DNA of 6,855 nt from Actinomycetota bacterium (lineage in GTDB: Bacteria; Actinomycetota; Acidimicrobiia; Acidimicrobiales; SZUA-35), in contig JAQCHM010000182.1 in NCBI GenBank assembly GCA_027730885.1, forward strand, positions 1 to 6,855, read 5' to 3'. The position numbers and the translations under genes are program-made. A model generated the notes under the pieces. It had not been told where the DNA came from. It was given only the letters and a program-made list of their open reading frames with translations, and made no database searches. How positions within the stretch are numbered: the stretch's first letter is position 1; each line of letters opens with the position of its first letter. Below are positions 5,046-6,855 of the stretch, in pieces.

Positions 5046-6855
5046 CTACCACGTATCGACGTACGGCCGCTTCTTCTCGGTGCGACGTGGCGTCGGCGAC
5101 AGGCTCTTGAGACCGCGCACGATCCACGCGCGAGTCTCCGCCGGATCGATCACGTATCTAGCGCCCGAGTTGATCGCCCGCGCAGTCTCGTAACCCTGGG
5201 CGACTCTGCGGTCGTAGGCTTCCTTACGTTCCTGAGCGTCCTCGATGGCGGCGAGCTCTCGGCGGGCGGATAGCTTCACGGCACCGTCAATATTCATTCC
5301 TGCGAACTCGGCGGTCGGCCAGGCCACTGTGAAGAAGGGGACCGATGCGGCCCCGCCGATCATCGCCTGCACGCCGAGGCCATAGGCCTTGCGCACCATC
5401 ACGCCAAACATCGGCGCGGTCAGGTTCGCCCCGATGTTGAACAAACGCACAGCGTGACGCACCAGGGCCTCTCGCTCGTGGTCCGGGCCGACCATGATTC
5501 CCGGGCAGTCCATCAGCACGACCGAGGGGATATCGAAGGCATCGCAGAGCTGGAAGAAGCGAGCACCCTTGTCCGCCCCCGGGGTATCGACCGCACCGGC
5601 GAGGTGCGCCGGGTTGTTAGCGACCACGCCCATCGGTCGGCCTTCGACGCGGATGAAGGCGGTGATCACGCCGATGCCGAACTCCCGACGGATTTCGAGG
5701 ACGGAGCCTTCGTCCGCCAACGTGTTGATGATCTCTCGCATGTCGTAGGTACGGACGCGGTTCTCCGGAATGATGTGGCGCATCCGGCGCTGATCCGGTG
5801 CCTCCCCGGGCTCGGTGGGGCCCTGGAAGTAGCTCAGATACTGCTTGGCGGTGGCGACCGCAGCGGCGTCGTCTTTGACGAGGATGTCGACGTTGCCATT
5901 CGGCGCCTGGAATGACATCGAGCCGATCTCCTGGAACGAGTGCGCGCCCATGCCGCTCGCCTCCACCACGGCCGGTGCGCCCACGCCAATGGTGGAGTTC
6001 TCGGTGGCGATGATGACGTCGCAGCAGGCCAGCAGCGTCGCGTTCCCACCGAAGGAGTTCCCCGTGTTCACGCCGACCAGCGGAACCCGACCGCTGAGCC
6101 TCGCGAAGTCAGCGAAGACAGAGGCGTCCATGCCGACGCCATCGAGGTCACCGTAGGGCCTCCCCTCCCCCTCGGAGAACAGCACCAGCGGAACCCGAAA
6201 GTCCCGCGCCAGTTCGTGGACCGGTTCCTGCTTGTAGTGGCCATGCGTGTAGGTGGCCATTAGATAATCGCTATGGATAACGGCCGCGCGTCCTCGTTCC
6301 TCGCCAACCAGGTCGGCGTTGATCGTGCCGAGGCCCATGACCGTTCCACCCTCGACTGAACCAGCCGCCGGCGGCCCGAACTCTCGGAATGAACCTTCGT
6401 CCAACAGATCGGCGAGGTTTTCGCGCGGGGTGCGCCGGCCCAGCGCGTGCCGCGCGGCCACCGCCTCCTCGTGGGAGGCGTCGAGCGTCTCGGCAATGCG
6501 GTCCTGTACCTCCTGCAGGTCGCCGCGGATGTGATCGAGGGCTGGCCCGGCCTCCGCTTCGAGGTCGCCGCCCTCAATCTCCATCTCGTTGATGAAGACG
6601 ATCGGATACCCCTCGCGGACCACGTCGCCTACTGCCATCGAGACGGCGCAAACGACGCCACTCCGGTCCGCGTTGATGTCGTGCTGCAGCTTCATCGCCT
6701 CGACCACGGCGACCGGCTGTCCGATCCGCACCTCGTCACCGATCGCGACCGAGATCTCGACGATCGTCCCCTGCATCGGCGCGACGAGGCCGACCGAACC
6801 GGGCGGTCCGACCGCGTGTCCAGCGTCCTGCCGAGCCGCGATGGAGCTCGTGGAC
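5046..6855 (-). CDS. Second acyl-CoA carboxylase of the same architecture: BCCP and carboxyltransferase part, 5' end outside the window
   Basis: The frame runs open to the window edge, giving 602 visible residues, and the Met at 6776 is the internal Met of the BCCP motif APMQGT rather than a start. Counting visible residues: Ala/Gly/Pro-rich linker 1-22; BCCP (biotinyl) domain about 23-90 with acceptor K55 in EAMKLQH; acidic, helical-looking linker to about 130; carboxyltransferase from about 139 (RRTPREN) to 602. Oxyanion-type segments appear at 262-272 (NTGNSFGGNAT) and 412-429 (starting ANNPAHLAG). The C terminus RPYVDTW resembles NFLDTW of the neighbouring carboxylase, so the 3' end is intact. 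The biotin carboxylase domain is expected upstream on the same chain, as in LCC; a separate biotin carboxylase gene would be the alternative. Compared with its neighbour it lacks about 14 residues around the LIxxTPADGL segment and about 9 residues before LSGRVPL, so its substrate probably differs. Cytoplasmic. No promoter is visible. Confidence 0.93.
   Translation of the reverse strand, partial: STSSIAARQDAGHAVGPPGSVGLVAPMQGTIVEISVAIGDEVRIGQPVAVVEAMKLQHDINADRSGVVCAVSMAVGDVVREGYPIVFINEMEIEGGDLEAEAGPALDHIRGDLQEVQDRIAETLDASHEEAVAARHALGRRTPRENLADLLDEGSFREFGPPAAGSVEGGTVMGLGTINADLVGEERGRAAVIHSDYLMATYTHGHYKQEPVHELARDFRVPLVLFSEGEGRPYGDLDGVGMDASVFADFARLSGRVPLVGVNTGNSFGGNATLLACCDVIIATENSTIGVGAPAVVEASGMGAHSFQEIGSMSFQAPNGNVDILVKDDAAAVATAKQYLSYFQGPTEPGEAPDQRRMRHIIPENRVRTYDMREIINTLADEGSVLEIRREFGIGVITAFIRVEGRPMGVVANNPAHLAGAVDTPGADKGARFFQLCDAFDIPSVVLMDCPGIMVGPDHEREALVRHAVRLFNIGANLTAPMFGVMVRKAYGLGVQAMIGGAASVPFFTVAWPTAEFAGMNIDGAVKLSARRELAAIEDAQERKEAYDRRVAQGYETARAINSGARYVIDPAETRAWIVRGLKSLSPTPRRTEKKRPYVDTW

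Noticed and set aside
6255..6600. Plus- and minus-strand Arg/Ser-rich frames inside the second carboxylase
   Set aside because: They are out-of-frame shadows of the very GC-rich linker between BCCP and carboxyltransferase.
1..6855. CRISPR array, tRNA, rRNA, phage or defence module
   Set aside because: No spaced direct repeats, no tRNA-like cloverleaf and no such protein motifs were seen on either strand; the coding content is fully explained by transporter, carboxylases and IS remnant.

Overview
High-GC bacterial DNA (several lines counted by hand range from about 58% to 85% GC, most near 60-67%) with GTG and TTG start codons. The best-recognised genes are large single-chain biotin-dependent acyl-CoA carboxylases of the long-chain acyl-CoA carboxylase (LCC) type, first characterised in Mycobacterium avium subsp. 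paratuberculosis. Together with an Opp/Dpp-type ABC transporter this suggests an actinobacterium or another high-GC, lipid-degrading soil or marine bacterium. The sequence alone does not fix the phylum.

Layout: (1) 2-781, plus strand: the 3' part of an oligopeptide/dipeptide ABC transporter ATPase, cut by the window edge just after its Walker A region. (2) 782-1147: a convergent intergenic stretch with no gene I can support, ending in a hairpin over the stop codon of the next gene. (3) 1148-4549, minus strand: a complete biotin carboxylase-BCCP-carboxyltransferase fusion of 1133 aa. (4) 4550-5045: a spacer between two carboxylase genes, holding the C-terminal remnant of an insertion-sequence transposase, a terminator-like hairpin and an imperfect 14-bp palindrome that could be an operator. 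(5) 5046-6855, minus strand: the BCCP and carboxyltransferase part of a second carboxylase of the same architecture. Its 5' half, presumably the biotin carboxylase domain, lies beyond the window.

The two carboxylases are same-strand tandem paralogues. Both end in the tripeptide D-T-W and share long ungapped stretches of carboxyltransferase sequence. They differ at the biotin-acceptor motif (SALKM versus EAMKL) and in the part of the N-terminal carboxyltransferase half that shapes the acyl-CoA site, so they probably carboxylate different acyl-CoAs. The plausible theme is carboxylation of acyl-CoA intermediates from degradation of fatty acids, branched compounds or amino acids, next to a peptide or solute importer. 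I see no CRISPR array, RNA gene, phage, toxin or defence module. The window looks like ordinary catabolic DNA with a small mobile-element scar. The most interesting points are the paralogue divergence and the IS remnant lying between the two genes.
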